Source: Janibacter melonis (GTDB taxonomy: Bacteria > Actinomycetota > Actinomycetes > Actinomycetales > Dermatophilaceae). Taken from it: a stretch of 64,000 bases of DNA. Under the pieces are notes generated by a model. The model was not told the origin of the DNA. It worked only from the letters and a program-made list of their open reading frames with translations, and made no database searches. Position 1 is the first letter of the stretch. Each line of letters begins with the position of its first letter. The translations under genes and the position numbers were made by a program. Positions 45,606-54,125 of the stretch are shown one piece after another. The DNA is taken from NCBI RefSeq assembly GCF_020567375.1, contig NZ_JAJBZM010000002.1, forward strand, positions 329,026 to 393,025. The letters are read 5' to 3'.

Positions 45606-46742
45606 TCAGCGCGAGCGGACGATGAGCGCCTGCCGGTCGACCGTGGCGACGACGTGGCGCGCCTCGCCGAGGACGTCGCCGTCGACCTGCACCGGGTGCG
45701 GCTCGTCGACCTCGACCTCGAAGCGCTCGCCCGACGTGCGGGCGAGGTGGGGCATGTCGCGCTCGGAGCGCGAGAGGACGCTCCCGGCCAGCGAGGCCCA
45801 GCCGACGATCGTCCGGGGGCTGACGACGACGCAGTCGAGCCGGCCGTCGTCGATCTGCGCCGAGGGCATGAGCTGGATGCCGCCGGTGAGCGTGCCGCAG
45901 TTGCCGAAGACGATGGTGCGCGCGGCGACGGGGGTCTGCTCCTGGCCGTCGACGCTCCACCGGATCTTGAAGCGGCGCACGAAGATCTTGCCCAGCCCGG
46001 TCGCGAAGTACGCGGGCCAGCCGACGCTCTTCTTCAGGCCCTCGCTCGTGCTGCCCATGATCTCGGCGTCGAAGCCCATGCCGGCCATGACGAGGAAGGG
46101 GTGGCGGCGCACGGGCTCGCCGCGCACCGGCCCCTCCGCCTGGCCCTCGTCGTCGGCGACGACCTCGGCCACGGGGTCGAGGTCGAGCCAGGCGACGTCG
46201 ATCGCCCTGTTGCGACCGGTGCACGCGACCTCGAAGGCTGCCTCGAGGTCGCCGGCGGGGATGTCGAGGTTGCGGGCGAGGAGGTTGCCCGTGCCGCGGG
46301 GGAGCAGGCCCATCGGGGTGCGGGTGCCGGCGAGCGCCGCCGCGACCGCGCGGGTCGTGCCGTCGCCGCCGAGGGGGCAGACGAGGTCGACGCCCTGCTC
46401 GAGGGCGAGGCGGGCCTGGCCGGTCCCCGGGTCCTCGGCGGTCGTCTCGAGGACGACGGGGTCGTCCCAGCCCAGCCGGGCGCTGGCCTGGGCCAGGCTC
46501 GCGCGGGTCGCCGCGAGGTCGTCGACCTTCGTCGGGTTGACGACGACGGCGGCCCGCGGACGACGCGGGGGCTCGGCCTCGGGGTCGGCCTCGGGGCGGA
46601 AGGCGCTGCGCGGGGGACGACGGGCGCGGTGCCGGCCACGTCCCCGCGGGCCGGGGTCGGTGAGGACCATCCACACGACGAGCGCGCACAGCAGGAGGCA
46701 GAGCGCGACGGCGAGCGCGAGCAAGGTCCAGGATCCAGGCAC
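45606..46742 (-). CDS. diacylglycerol/sphingosine kinase-family lipid kinase
   Basis: A 378-residue protein. An N-terminal hydrophobic helix (residues about 5-27) and a basic linker precede the catalytic domain with VVVNPTKVDD, PLGGDGTTRAVAAAL (GGDGT) and LLPRGTGNLLARNL. MAGMGFDAEIMG and the C-terminal VQVDGDVLGE complete the DagK/YegS-like signature. It probably phosphorylates diacylglycerol or another membrane lipid. GTG 46742 lies 7 nt after TAGCGT (leaderless). The divergent serS promoter overlaps this region. Confidence 0.87.
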   Translation of the reverse strand: MPGSWTLLALAVALCLLLCALVVWMVLTDPGPRGRGRHRARRPPRSAFRPEADPEAEPPRRPRAAVVVNPTKVDDLAATRASLAQASARLGWDDPVVLETTAEDPGTGQARLALEQGVDLVCPLGGDGTTRAVAAALAGTRTPMGLLPRGTGNLLARNLDIPAGDLEAAFEVACTGRNRAIDVAWLDLDPVAEVVADDEGQAEGPVRGEPVRRHPFLVMAGMGFDAEIMGSTSEGLKKSVGWPAYFATGLGKIFVRRFKIRWSVDGQEQTPVAARTIVFGNCGTLTGGIQLMPSAQIDDGRLDCVVVSPRTIVGWASLAGSVLSRSERDMPHLARTSGERFEVEVDEPHPVQVDGDVLGEARHVVATVDRQALIVRSR

Positions 46743-46776
46743 GAGCCGGACGCTACCCCGTCGTTAGGCTGACCCG

Positions 46777-48096
46777 GTGATCGACATCAAGCAGCTGCGT
46801 GACCAGCCCGACCTCGTCCGCGCGAGCCAGCGCGCCCGGGGCGAGGACGACTCCGTCGTCGACGCGATCCTCGCCGCCGACGAGCGCCGCCGCTCCGCCA
46901 TCGCCGGCTTCGAGTCGGTCCGCGCCGAGCAGAAGGCCTCGGGCAAGGGCCTCGGCCCGATCATGGGCAAGATCAAGGCCGCCAAGACGTCCGGCGAGGA
47001 CACGAGCGCCCTGCAGGCCGAGGCCGACGAGCTCAAGGCGAAGGGGGCGGCGCTCGCCGCGGAGGTCAAGCGGCTCGACGCGGCCCAGGGCGAGGCCCAG
47101 GCCGAGCTCGACCGGCTGCTGCGCACCGTGGGCAACGTCATCGAGCCCGGCGTCCCGACCGGCGGCGAGGACGACTACGTCGTGCTCGACGAGGTCGGCA
47201 CCGCGCGGGACTTCGCGGCCGAGGGCTTCGAGCCGCGCGACCACCTCGAGCTCGCCGAGGGCCTGGGCGCCCTGGACATGGAGCGCGGGGCGAAGGTCAG
47301 CGGCTCGCGCTTCTACTTCCTCACCGGCATCGGCGCGCAGCTCGAGCTCGCGCTGCTCAACATGGCGGTCGCCCAGGCGACGGCGGCCGGCTTCACCCTG
47401 ATGATCACGCCGGCGCTCGTGTCGCGCGACGTCATGGCCGGGGCGGGCTTCATCGACAGCCACGAGGAGGAGGTGTACCACCTGCCGGCGGACGACCTCT
47501 TCCTCACCGGGACCTCCGAGGTGGCCCTCGCGGGCTACCACTCGGGCGAGATCATCGACCTCGCCGACGGCCCGCGCCGCTACGCCGGGTGGTCGACCTG
47601 CTTCCGCCGCGAGGCCGGCAGCTACGGCAAGGACACCCGCGGCATCATCCGCGTCCACCAGTTCAACAAGCTCGAGATGTTCGTCTACTGCGACCCGGCC
47701 GACGCCGCCGCCGAGCACGAGCGCCTCCTCGCCTGGGAGCGCGAGATGCTCGCGAAGGTCGAGCTGCCCTACCGCGTCATCGACACCGCAGCCGGGGACC
47801 TCGGCGGGCCGGCCGCCCGCAAGCTCGACTGCGAGGCGTGGGTGCCGACCCAGGGCCGCTACCGCGAGCTCACCTCGACGTCGAACTGCACGACCTACCA
47901 GGCACGCCGTCTGGGCACCCGCTTCAAGGACGGCGACGGGCGCACCCAGGTCGCGGCCACGCTCAACGGCACGCTCGCCACGACCCGTTGGCTCGTCGCG
48001 ATCCTCGAGAACCACCAGCAGCCGGACGGGTCGGTGCGCGTGCCGGAGGCGCTGCGTCCCTTCCTCGGCAAGGACGTCCTCACCCCCCTTCGCTGA
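46777..48096 (+). CDS. serS: seryl-tRNA synthetase
   Basis: A 439-residue class II synthetase that charges tRNA-Ser and, in bacteria, also tRNA-Sec with serine, linking it to selC in this window. The N-terminal antiparallel coiled coil (about 30-100), motif 2 [15 protein letters not shown] with the HQFNKLEMF continuation, and motif 3 [20 protein letters not shown] are all intact. GTG 46777 follows TAGGCT by 6 nt. The stop overlaps the ATG of the sensor kinase by 1 nt, so the three genes serS-kinase-regulator are probably co-transcribed. Confidence 0.95.
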   Translation: MIDIKQLRDQPDLVRASQRARGEDDSVVDAILAADERRRSAIAGFESVRAEQKASGKGLGPIMGKIKAAKTSGEDTSALQAEADELKAKGAALAAEVKRLDAAQGEAQAELDRLLRTVGNVIEPGVPTGGEDDYVVLDEVGTARDFAAEGFEPRDHLELAEGLGALDMERGAKVSGSRFYFLTGIGAQLELALLNMAVAQATAAGFTLMITPALVSRDVMAGAGFIDSHEEEVYHLPADDLFLTGTSEVALAGYHSGEIIDLADGPRRYAGWSTCFRREAGSYGKDTRGIIRVHQFNKLEMFVYCDPADAAAEHERLLAWEREMLAKVELPYRVIDTAAGDLGGPAARKLDCEAWVPTQGRYRELTSTSNCTTYQARRLGTRFKDGDGRTQVAATLNGTLATTRWLVAILENHQQPDGSVRVPEALRPFLGKDVLTPLR

Positions 48097-49532
48097 TGGT
48101 CGGGCGCCAGCACGGCATCGCCGGGCGGCTCGTCGCCCTGGTGACGGCCACGCTGGCGCTCGCGCTCGTCCTCGCCGGTGTCATCGCCTACGTCGTCCAG
48201 CGCGCCGAGGTCCTCGAGCAGGCCGACGGCGAGCTGCTCCAGGAGGTCGAGGAGCTGCGCCAGCTCTCCGACCAGTCCGCGGCCGACCGGCCCTACCGCG
48301 ACGTCGGGGTCCTCCTCGAGGACTTCCTGCGCTTCAGCGTGCCCGGCAGCGACGAGTCGATGATCGCCTTCGTCGGCGACTCGCGCGTGCCGGCCCTCGT
48401 CTCCGGCGGCGAGCGCCGCATCGACCTCACCGAGCCGGCCGTCATCGACGCGGTGCTCACCCAGCGCCGGCCGGACGAGACCGTGCTGACCACCGTCGAG
48501 ACGCCGACCCAGGACCTGCGCATCGCGATCACCCCGGTGCAGGGCGACGACGGCCAGGGCACGCTCGTCGTCGGCATCGACCGCGGTGCCCGCCTCGACC
48601 GGGTCGACTCCCTCCTCAGCGCCTACGGGGTCGGCGCCCTGCTCACCCTGCTGCTCGCCGGGGCCGTCCTCCTCGTCGCCGTGCGTCGCCTGCTCTCCCC
48701 GCTCGGCGACCTCGTCGAGGCGGCCGAGCAGATCGACGACCGTGAGCTCTCGCGCCGGGTCGTCGTGCCCGCGCAGCGCACCGAGGTGGCCTCGCTCGCG
48801 ACCTCGCTCAACACGATGCTCGAGCGGCTCGAGTCCTCCTTCGTCGCCCAGCGCCGCTTCCTCGACGACACCGCGCACGAGCTGCGCACCCCGCTGACGA
48901 TCATGCGGGGCAACCTCGAGGTGCTCGACGCCGAGGACGTCGAGGACGTCGAGGCGACCCGCCACATCGAGCTCGTCGAGATCGACCGCATGCGCCGCAT
49001 CGTCGACGACCTGCTCCTCCTCGCCCGGCTCGACCGGCCCGACTTCGTGCGCCCGGCCCCCATCGACGCTCGCGACCTCCACGCCGACCTCCTCGCGCTC
49101 GTCCCCGCGCTCGGCGACCACGAGTGGGTCGACGACGGGTGCGTCGAGGGCGTCGTCCACGTCGACCGCGACCGGGTCGTCCAGGCCGTGCAGCAGCTGT
49201 GCGCCAACGCCGTGAAGTTCTCCGAGCCCGGCTCGCAGATCCGGCTGCGCACCGCCTGGCGCGGGGCGGGCGAGGACCGCGCGCTCGTGCTCTCCGTCGC
49301 CGACGACGGGGTCGGCATCGCCCCAGAGGAGCAGGAGGCGGTCTTCGAGCGCTTCGGCCGCGCCGAGGGCCAGCGCGCCGTCGAGGGCAGCGGCCTCGGG
49401 CTGCCCATCGTGCGGGCCATCGCCCACGCCCACGGCGGCGAGATCGAGCTCGACTCGCGACCGGGGGAGGGGAGCACCTTCTCCCTCGTCGTCCCGGCGC
49501 CCGAGCCCGAGCCGTCACCGCGGGCTCGGTAG
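48096..49532 (+). CDS. sensor histidine kinase (OmpR-partner type)
   Basis: A 478-residue membrane kinase. Helix 1 is at about 8-30, an extracytoplasmic sensor of about 130 residues follows, and helix 2 is at about 175-197. A HAMP linker (RRLLSPLGDLVEAAEQIDD) leads to the H-box FLDDTAHELRTPLTIM with phospho-acceptor His. The ATPase shows QLCANAVKFS (N box), ADDGVGI (G1) and GSGLGLPIV (G2). Its partner regulator starts 62 nt downstream. The signal sensed is unknown. The serS stop and this start overlap. Confidence 0.92.
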   Translation: MVGRQHGIAGRLVALVTATLALALVLAGVIAYVVQRAEVLEQADGELLQEVEELRQLSDQSAADRPYRDVGVLLEDFLRFSVPGSDESMIAFVGDSRVPALVSGGERRIDLTEPAVIDAVLTQRRPDETVLTTVETPTQDLRIAITPVQGDDGQGTLVVGIDRGARLDRVDSLLSAYGVGALLTLLLAGAVLLVAVRRLLSPLGDLVEAAEQIDDRELSRRVVVPAQRTEVASLATSLNTMLERLESSFVAQRRFLDDTAHELRTPLTIMRGNLEVLDAEDVEDVEATRHIELVEIDRMRRIVDDLLLLARLDRPDFVRPAPIDARDLHADLLALVPALGDHEWVDDGCVEGVVHVDRDRVVQAVQQLCANAVKFSEPGSQIRLRTAWRGAGEDRALVLSVADDGVGIAPEEQEAVFERFGRAEGQRAVEGSGLGLPIVRAIAHAHGGEIELDSRPGEGSTFSLVVPAPEPEPSPRAR

Positions 49533-49594
49533 CCTGGCCGCACCCGGGCACCCGCCCGACCCGGACCGTCCCCGGCCCGCAGGAGGGCACACCC

Positions 49595-50254
49595 ATGGCG
49601 CGCATCCTCATCGTCGAGGACGAGGAGCACCTCTCCCGCTTCATCGACAAGGGCCTGCGCAAGGCAGGCTTCGAGACCGTCGTCGCCGCGGACGGCATGA
49701 CCGCGCTCGAGCACGCGACCGGCGGCGGCGTCGACCTCGTCGTCCTCGACGTCGGGCTGCCGCGCATGGACGGCTTCACGGTGCTCAAGCTCATCCGCGG
49801 CATGGACGTCGAGGTGCCGGTCATCATGTGCACCGCACGTGACTCCGCCGACGACAAGGTCGCCGGTCTCGAGGGCGGCGCCGACGACTACCTCGCCAAG
49901 CCGTACACCTTCGCCGAGCTGCTCGCCCGGATCCGGCTGCGGCTGCGTGACCGCGCCCCCGGCACCCCCGAGGTCACGGTGCTCGAGCGGGACGAGGTCT
50001 CGCTCGACGTCGTCGCCCGTGAGGTGCGCCTCGACGGTGCCCCGGTGACCCTGTCGGCGCGCGAGTTCTCGTTGCTGCGCACCTTCCTCGAGCACCCGGG
50101 CCAGGTGCTCTCGCGCGAGCAGCTCATCGAGCGCGTCTGGGACGGCGCCGAGACGAGCAGCAACGTCGTCGACGTCTACATCGGCTACCTGCGGCACAAG
50201 ATAGGCGCCGAGCGCATCGTCACCGTCCGCGGGCTGGGCTACCGCCTCGCCTGA
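49595..50254 (+). CDS. OmpR/PhoB-family response regulator
   Basis: A 219-residue regulator. The receiver domain has acidic pocket EDEEH, phospho-acceptor Asp in VVLDVGLPRMDG, TAR (Thr) and KPY (Lys). The C-terminal winged helix has VTLSAREFSLLRTFLEHPGQVLSREQLIERVWD and SSNVVDVYIGYLRHKIG. It has AGGAGGG before ATG 49595. A candidate binding region of 11-bp direct repeats lies 140 nt downstream, before the glycosyltransferase cluster, and again at 58141. Confidence 0.93.
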   Translation: MARILIVEDEEHLSRFIDKGLRKAGFETVVAADGMTALEHATGGGVDLVVLDVGLPRMDGFTVLKLIRGMDVEVPVIMCTARDSADDKVAGLEGGADDYLAKPYTFAELLARIRLRLRDRAPGTPEVTVLERDEVSLDVVAREVRLDGAPVTLSAREFSLLRTFLEHPGQVLSREQLIERVWDGAETSSNVVDVYIGYLRHKIGAERIVTVRGLGYRLA

Positions 50255-50292
50255 GCCGCCCGGCTCCCCCCTTCGCCCTCGCCCCCCTTCGC

Positions 50293-50350
50293 CGAGGTAT
50301 GGCAATCGGTCGGCCAGACCCCCCTCTGGCCTGCAGATCTCCATACCTCG
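50293..50350. repeat. palindromic dispersed element, copy A
   Basis: Ends CGAGGTATGG and CCATACCTCG, with an inner hairpin GGCCAGA-CCCCCC-TCTGGCC. The same ends occur at 62930 and 63873. It lies 38 nt after the regulator stop, where it could also act as a terminator. Confidence 0.75.
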
Positions 50351-50394
50351 CGAAGGGGGGGCGACGGGGGAAGGCGAAGGGGGCGCCGCGCGGA

Positions 50395-50432
50395 TGAGAG
50401 GGCTCTCACCATCGGCTCACGGGCGGCTCATC
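50395..50432 (+). promoter_or_regulatory. candidate response-regulator box before the glycosyltransferase cluster
   Basis: Palindrome TGAGAGGGCTCTCA (50395-50408) runs into three CTCA-containing repeats starting at 50405, 50416 and 50427, exactly 11 bp apart, as for OmpR-family sites. A weak -10 TTGCAT (50442) lies 15 bp after the start of the third repeat, and ATG 50454 follows 6 nt later. The arrangement matches 58141-58177. Confidence 0.55.
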
Positions 50433-50453
50433 GCGACGCAGTTGCATGTCCGC

Positions 50454-51656
50454 ATGCGCATCGCCACCTCGCCCGCACCGACCTCAGCGCCCCTGCGCGT
50501 CGCGCTGTACTCCCACGACTCGGTGGGGCTGGGCCACCAGCGCCGCAACCTCGCCATAGCCCACGCCCTGCGGACCCACCTGCCGGCCCTCACCGGGCGT
50601 GAGGTCACCGGGCTGCTCCTCACCGGCGTCGAGCGGGTCGTCGGCCACCTGCCGGCCGACTTCGACGTCGTGCGCCTGCCGGGCATCGCCAAGGACGCCC
50701 ACGGCTACGCGCCGCGCGAGATGAGCGTGCCGATGACCGACCTCATCGACGTGCGTCGCGCGATCCTCTCCGGCGCGCTCGGGGCCCTCGCCCCCGACCT
50801 CGTCGTCGTCGACCGGCACGCCTTCGGCGTCGACGACGAGCTGCTCGAGCCCCTGCGCCGGCTGCGCCGCGAGCAGCCCGGCACCCGCGTCGTCCTCGGG
50901 CTGCGCGAGGTGCTCGACGAGCCCGAGGTCGCCGTGCGCGAGTGGCGTCGCGTCGGCTCCGAGCGGGTGCGCGAGCTCTTCGACGCGATCTGGGTCTACG
51001 GCGACGAGCGGGTCACCGACCTGCGCGCCACGGGCGCCGTGCCCGCCGAGCTGCACGACCTCGTCGTCCACACCGGCTACCTCTCCGCCGACCGCGCGAC
51101 CCGCAGCTTCTTGCGCGAGCTGCAGCGCCCGTACCTGCTGACGACCGTCGGCGGCGGGCACGACGGCGAGGACCTGTGCCGGGCCGCGGTCCAGGCGCCG
51201 GTCCCCGAGGGCCTCGGCCACGTCGTCGTCGTGGGCCCCCAGGCGACCCCGAGCCGGCGCGAGGAGCTGCAGGCGCTCGCCGGGCCGCGCACCGAGGTGC
51301 TCGACGAGGTGCCCGAGGGCCTGCTGGCCATCCGCTCCGCCGAGGCCGTCGCCTGCATGGGCGGCTACAACACCGTGTGCGAGGTGATGAGCACCGACCG
51401 ACCCGCCGTCGTCGTGCCCCGGGAGGAGCCGCGCCAGGAGCAGCTCATCCGGGCCCGCTCGCTCGAGGCCACCGGCGCCCTCGACGTCATCCGCGCCGCC
51501 GAGCTCACCCCCGAGCGGCTCGGCCGCTGGTTCGCCGACAACCTCCACCGCAGCGTCGACCGCAGCCACCTGCGCCGCGACGGGCTGGCCGCCGTCGCCG
51601 GCCACGCGGCCGACCTGCTCGCCACGACCCCCCAGGAGATCCGCCATGCGGTCTGA
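50454..51656 (+). CDS. glycosyltransferase, MurG/GT-B-like
   Basis: A 400-residue GT-B-fold protein. VALYSHDSVGLGHQRRNLAIAHAL at the N terminus is a GHxRR acceptor-side loop. Near the C terminus VACMGGYNTVCEVMSTDRPAVVVPREEPRQEQLIRA is the MurG/UGT-like donor-binding segment. The frame is open from ATG 50394, but that stretch contains the proposed operator, so I start at ATG 50454. It is the first gene of a six-gene run and overlaps the next gene by 11 nt. Donor and acceptor are unknown. Confidence 0.8.
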   Translation: MRIATSPAPTSAPLRVALYSHDSVGLGHQRRNLAIAHALRTHLPALTGREVTGLLLTGVERVVGHLPADFDVVRLPGIAKDAHGYAPREMSVPMTDLIDVRRAILSGALGALAPDLVVVDRHAFGVDDELLEPLRRLRREQPGTRVVLGLREVLDEPEVAVREWRRVGSERVRELFDAIWVYGDERVTDLRATGAVPAELHDLVVHTGYLSADRATRSFLRELQRPYLLTTVGGGHDGEDLCRAAVQAPVPEGLGHVVVVGPQATPSRREELQALAGPRTEVLDEVPEGLLAIRSAEAVACMGGYNTVCEVMSTDRPAVVVPREEPRQEQLIRARSLEATGALDVIRAAELTPERLGRWFADNLHRSVDRSHLRRDGLAAVAGHAADLLATTPQEIRHAV

Positions 51657-52971
51657 GACCCTCGCCCCCGCGCGCACCAGCGCCCCGCCGTCGCCGTCCG
51701 CCCCGCCGTCGACGACGCCGTCCCCGACCACCGCGTCGTGCGGCGCCCCCGCGACCGCCACCGAGCGCGTCGGCTACGTCGTCAAGGTCTACCCGCGATT
51801 CTCGGAGACCTTCGTCGTCACCGAGGTCCTCGCCCGTGAGGCCCAGGGCGAGGACCTCGAGATCTTCGCGCTGCGCCCGACGACCGACACCCACTTCCAC
51901 CCGGCGCTCGCCCGCGTGCACGCCCCCGTCACCTACCTGCCCCGTGCCCTCAAGGCCTCCGAGCTGTGGGCGAGCATCGCCCGCGCCCATGCCGTGCTGC
52001 CCGACCTCGGGCCGCGCCTGGCCGAGCTGCTTCCCCTCACGACGCGGCTGGCCGCGGACGAGGTCGCCCAGGGCGTCGAGCTCGCGATCGCCGTGCGCAC
52101 CCGGGGGATCACCCGGCTGCACGCGCACTTCGCGTCGGCGCAGGCCCGCGTCGCCGCGGTGGCCGCGCACCTCGCCCAGGTCCCGTGGAGCGTCACCACC
52201 CACGCCAAGGACATCTTCCACGACGAGGTCGACCTCGACCTTCTCGCCGACCTGCTGCACGGCGCGAGCACGGTCGTCGCGATCAGCGCGTACAACGAGC
52301 AGCACCTCGGCCGGGTCGCGCCGCGGGCCCGCGTCGCCCGGGTCGCGAACGGTCTCGACCTCACCGGCTTCGGCTACCGCGAGCCGGGGCCGGTCGCGGA
52401 CCCCCTTCGCGTCCTCGCCGTCGGCCGGCTCGTCGAGAAGAAGGGCTTCGACGTCCTCCTGGACGCGCTCGCGACCGCCCGTGCCGCCGGGCTCGAGGTC
52501 CGCGCGGAGGTCGCCGGGTCCGGCGAGCTCGGCCCCGACCTCCTCGCCCGCACTCACGCGCTCGGTCTCGACGACGTCGTCACCTGGCTGGGCGCGCGGC
52601 CGCAGGACGAGGTGCTCGCGCTGCTGCGGCAGGCCGACGTCTTCGTCGCGCCGTGCGTCGTCGGCGCCGACGGCAACGCCGACGGGCTTCCGACTGTCAT
52701 CCTCGAGGCGATGGCGGTGGGCACGCCCGTCATCTCGACCGCCGTCACCGGGATCCCCGAGGTCGTCCGCGGCACCGTCGCCGACCCCGTCACCGGGGTG
52801 CTCCTCGAGCCGGGGGACCCGGGTGCCCTCGCCGACGCGCTGCGCGCCGTCGCGGCCGACGCCTTCCCTCGCGCCGACGTCGCCCGCCGCGCCCGCGACC
52901 TCGTCGAGCGCGACCACGACACCACCCGCCAGGCCGCCCTCCTGGCCCGATCGACAGGAGCCGTCGTATGA
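51646..52971 (+). CDS. family-4-like glycosyltransferase with Pro/Ser-rich N terminus
   Basis: A 441-residue retaining GT-B enzyme. The first 40 residues are Pro/Ser/Thr/Ala-rich. VGYVVKVYPRFSETFVVTEVLARE starts the acceptor domain. SVTTHAKDIFH, ARVANGLDL, VGRLVEKKGFDVLLDAL and GLPTVILEAMAVGTPVISTAVTGIPEVV form the donor side, with the EX7E-type Glu. This resembles colanic-acid-type and exopolysaccharide glycosyltransferases. Overlaps at both ends place it firmly in the cluster. Confidence 0.87.
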   Translation: MRSETLAPARTSAPPSPSAPPSTTPSPTTASCGAPATATERVGYVVKVYPRFSETFVVTEVLAREAQGEDLEIFALRPTTDTHFHPALARVHAPVTYLPRALKASELWASIARAHAVLPDLGPRLAELLPLTTRLAADEVAQGVELAIAVRTRGITRLHAHFASAQARVAAVAAHLAQVPWSVTTHAKDIFHDEVDLDLLADLLHGASTVVAISAYNEQHLGRVAPRARVARVANGLDLTGFGYREPGPVADPLRVLAVGRLVEKKGFDVLLDALATARAAGLEVRAEVAGSGELGPDLLARTHALGLDDVVTWLGARPQDEVLALLRQADVFVAPCVVGADGNADGLPTVILEAMAVGTPVISTAVTGIPEVVRGTVADPVTGVLLEPGDPGALADALRAVAADAFPRADVARRARDLVERDHDTTRQAALLARSTGAVV

Positions 52972-54125
52972 GAGTCGCCTACGTCTGCGCCGACCCCGGC
53001 GTCCCCGCCTTCGGCACGAAGGGGGCCTCGGTGCACATCCAGGAGATGGTCCGGGCCTGGCGGGCGAAGGGGGCGCAGGTCCACCTCTACGTCGTCCGCA
53101 CCGGAGACCACGTGCCCGACGACCTCCTCGACGTCCCGGTGACCCACGTGCCGGTCGGCCGACCGGCCGACGGCGGGACGGCCGGGCGCGAGCGCGCGCA
53201 GCGGGTCGCCGCGGACGCGCTGGCCCGGGCCGTGCTCGCCGACGGCGCGGACGTCGTGCACGAGCGCTACTCCCTCTTCTCCACCGCGCTCGCTCAGGTG
53301 ACGGCTCGCACCGGCGCCGTCGGCCTGCTCGAGGTCAACTCCCCGCTCGTCGAGGAGCAGGCGCAGCACCGCGAGCTCGACGACGCCGCGGGCGCCCTGG
53401 CCGCGCTCCGGACCCAGGCGGCGGCCGCCGACCGGGTGCTCGCCGTCTCCGGCCCCGTGTCTGACTGGGTGCGCACGCACGTGCCCTCGGCGCGGGTCGT
53501 CATCACCCCCAACGGCGTCGACCCCGGTCGCATCCACGCCGTCGCGCCCGACCGCGTGGGCGCGCCGGTCGTCGTCTTCGTCGGCACGCTCAAGCCGTGG
53601 CACGGCGTCGAGCACCTGCTCGACGCGGCTGCCCTGGCCCGTCGACCGTGGCAGGTGCGCGTCGTCGGCGACGGCCCTCAGGCGAGCGCCCTGCGCGAGC
53701 GCGCCGACCGGCTCGGCCTGAGCGTCGACTTCCGCGGTGCGGTGACCCCGCAGGAGGTGCCCACGCACCTCGAGGGAGCCGCGGTCGCGGTCGCGCCCTA
53801 CCCGGCGGGGGAGGACCAGTACTTCTCGCCGCTCAAGGTGCTCGAGTACAGCGCCGCCGCCCTGCCCGTCGTCGCGAGCGACGTCGGCCAGCTCGGCGAC
53901 CTCGTCCACGACGGCGTCACCGGGCTGCTCGTGCCGCCGTCGGACCCCGAGGCGCTCGCCGCCGCCGTCGACGCGCTCGTGTCCGTCCCCGACCGGGCCG
54001 AGCGGATGGGACGCGCCGGCCGCCGCCGGGTCGTGCGCCAGCACACCTGGCTCCACGTGCTCGACCGCGCGACGGCCGGGCTGGCCCTGCCCTGGGCGGG
54101 CGCGCGCGAGGAGGCGACGGCATGA
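52968..54125 (+). CDS. family-4-like glycosyltransferase
   Basis: A 385-residue GT-B enzyme. VAYVCADPGVPAFGTKGASVHIQEMVRAW opens the acceptor domain, and VITPNGVDPGRI and FVGTLKPWHGVEHLLDAA mark the linker and donor domain. YPAGEDQYFSPLKVLEYSAAALPVVASDVG carries the second conserved Glu. It is the third glycosyltransferase of the cluster; its ATG overlaps the stop before it, and its stop overlaps the ABC gene start. Sugar specificity cannot be read from sequence. Confidence 0.87.
   Translation: MRVAYVCADPGVPAFGTKGASVHIQEMVRAWRAKGAQVHLYVVRTGDHVPDDLLDVPVTHVPVGRPADGGTAGRERAQRVAADALARAVLADGADVVHERYSLFSTALAQVTARTGAVGLLEVNSPLVEEQAQHRELDDAAGALAALRTQAAAADRVLAVSGPVSDWVRTHVPSARVVITPNGVDPGRIHAVAPDRVGAPVVVFVGTLKPWHGVEHLLDAAALARRPWQVRVVGDGPQASALRERADRLGLSVDFRGAVTPQEVPTHLEGAAVAVAPYPAGEDQYFSPLKVLEYSAAALPVVASDVGQLGDLVHDGVTGLLVPPSDPEALAAAVDALVSVPDRAERMGRAGRRRVVRQHTWLHVLDRATAGLALPWAGAREEATA

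Noticed and set aside
50394..50453. Upstream ATG at 50394 as the start of the first glycosyltransferase
   Set aside because: The added 20 residues are encoded by the palindrome and CTCA repeats and resemble no domain; ATG 50454 directly precedes the family sequence and has a -10 at leaderless distance.
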